Source: Opitutaceae bacterium (GTDB lineage: Bacteria; Verrucomicrobiota; Verrucomicrobiia; Opitutales; Opitutaceae). Taken from it: a DNA stretch of 46,255 bases. Made by a program: the position numbers and the translations under genes. Shown in pieces: positions 45,792 to 46,255 of this stretch. The notes under the pieces are model-generated. The model was not told where the DNA came from, searched no databases, and saw nothing but the letters and a program-made list of their open reading frames with translations. Each line of letters begins with the position of its first letter. Positions within the stretch are counted from its first letter, which is position 1. The DNA is taken from NCBI GenBank assembly GCA_002694885.1, contig NZNM01000076.1, positions 1-46,255 of the forward strand, written 5' to 3'.

Positions 45792-45966
45792 TTTTTGGAT
45801 GGAGTGTTTCCTGTTTTTGGCTCAGCGACGTTTTCGAGCTGCGAGGCGATTTGCGTGTAGCGGAGCTAGGAAAGAGAGTCTGGGTTTCGCCCTTCTCCGA
45901 AGTATCTCGCTTTCGCGGGACTCGACAAATCGGAATCCGTTTATTGAAGTGTTAGCGAATAAGAAT

Positions 45967-45988
45967 GGCTGGAATGGCAATTCCAGCC
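45967..45988. repeat. short hairpin, GGCTGG/CCAGCC arms
   Basis: A perfect 9-bp stem (GGCTGGAAT / ATTCCAGCC) around GGCA at 45967-45988, 13 bp before the ATG at 46002. The outer six bases of each arm match the terminator at 12286. It is too close to the start codon to terminate that gene, so it may influence its translation or end a minor transcript. Confidence 0.45.
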
Positions 45989-46001
45989 GATAGCGGTCCC
46001 C

Positions 46002-46255
46002 ATGCAACATTTTTCCAAGTCAATTCTCTGTCACGGGCTCTGGGCCCTGTTCGCTGTTGTGGTTGGTTGCTCGGCAGCAAAGGGAGCGGAAGCTTGGGAG
46101 GTAGAGGCCCTTCTGTTGTACAATTCGGGTTCTCCTGAAGTAAATGACTTGCGAGCTAGAAGCACGGGGAATGTTCGCCTTGGCAGATACGCCCAAGCGT
46201 GAGGGCACCATGGTGCTTGTTGCGGACTACCAGGTTCTCACTGATCGAGATAAGC
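46002..46255 (+). pseudogene. edge-truncated exported protein, possible frameshift
   Basis: ATG 46002 gives a signal peptide (MQHFSKSILCHGLWALFAVVVGCSAAKGAEA) and then EVEALLLYNSGSPEV. Past about 46141 this frame becomes unconvincing and stops at 46200-46202. In the next frame a protein-like run begins at ATG 46144 (MTCELEARGMFALADTPK and on, past the edge). Shifting by one base in the GTAAATG at about 46139-46145 would join SPEV to MTCELEARG, so a one-base indel is inferred. The alternative is two genes, the second starting at 46144 right after an in-frame TAA. The window ends here, so neither reading can be settled. No family is recognised. Confidence 0.45.

Noticed and set aside
45742-45993. 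Two overlapping plus-strand frames before the edge gene
   Set aside because: They overlap the lipoprotein's start region and each other, with no family likeness or ribosome-binding site.

Overview
The window looks like a chromosomal segment of a Gram-negative bacterium, most likely a member of the Verrucomicrobiota and perhaps of the Opitutae. This assignment is an inference from gene content: two TAT-exported xylose-isomerase-like TIM-barrel proteins, a large FG-GAP/ASPIC-type exported protein, Sel1/TPR proteins, an OprP-type porin in front of pstSCAB-phoU, and outer-membrane and lipoprotein genes. No rRNA, tRNA, CRISPR array, transposase or prophage was recognised.

Layout. 1-3.5 kb: a MOSC protein, then a small flagellar block (FlgM-like anti-sigma factor behind a sigma-28-like promoter, fliS, a coiled-coil chaperone-like protein), then remnants of a pseudaminic-acid (flagellin sugar) pathway, pseB and pseI. 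3.5-5.8 kb: a sigma-54 response regulator and a decayed DUF1223 gene. 5.8-10.7 kb, minus strand: glnS, gltX, an MFS transporter and a TPR protein. 11-12.2 kb: a Sel1-repeat pseudogene. 12.3-18.6 kb: a Fur-family regulator divergent from priA, then mpl and a class I fumarase. 18.7-20.7 kb: two convergent TIM-barrel isomerase-like genes with two long inverted repeats between them. 20.8-30.5 kb: a lone HPt protein, valS, cysH, rpmB, a MidA-like methyltransferase, a C-terminal processing protease, tsaD, an isochorismatase-like protein with a very Lys-rich tail, and a hypothetical gene. 31-33.4 kb: an orphan sugar-type binding protein and a TPR protein. 33.4-40.1 kb: a phosphate-starvation operon (four-repeat Pho-box-like array, porin, pstS, pstC, pstA, pstB, phoU). 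40.2-46.3 kb: a methyltransferase, the FG-GAP protein, a Met/His-rich outer-membrane protein gene broken by a stop, a small Cys-containing protein, a lipoprotein and an edge-truncated gene.

Two features stand out. The first is a clear split between intact housekeeping genes (three aminoacyl-tRNA synthetases, priA, mpl, fumarase, tsaD, rpmB, the pst operon) and broken accessory genes: fliS, pseB, pseI, DUF1223, the Sel1 gene, the outer-membrane gene at 43.4-44.4 kb and possibly the edge gene. The lesions are in-frame TAA, TGA and TAG codons, a frameshift, an internal deletion and truncations. They point to loss of flagellar, glycan and envelope functions, unless they are assembly errors. The second is the phosphate locus, with a four-times repeated GTTAC motif at an exact 11-bp period and a PstC carrying an extra domain of about 200 residues outside the membrane. 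I did not find a convincing new multi-gene system.
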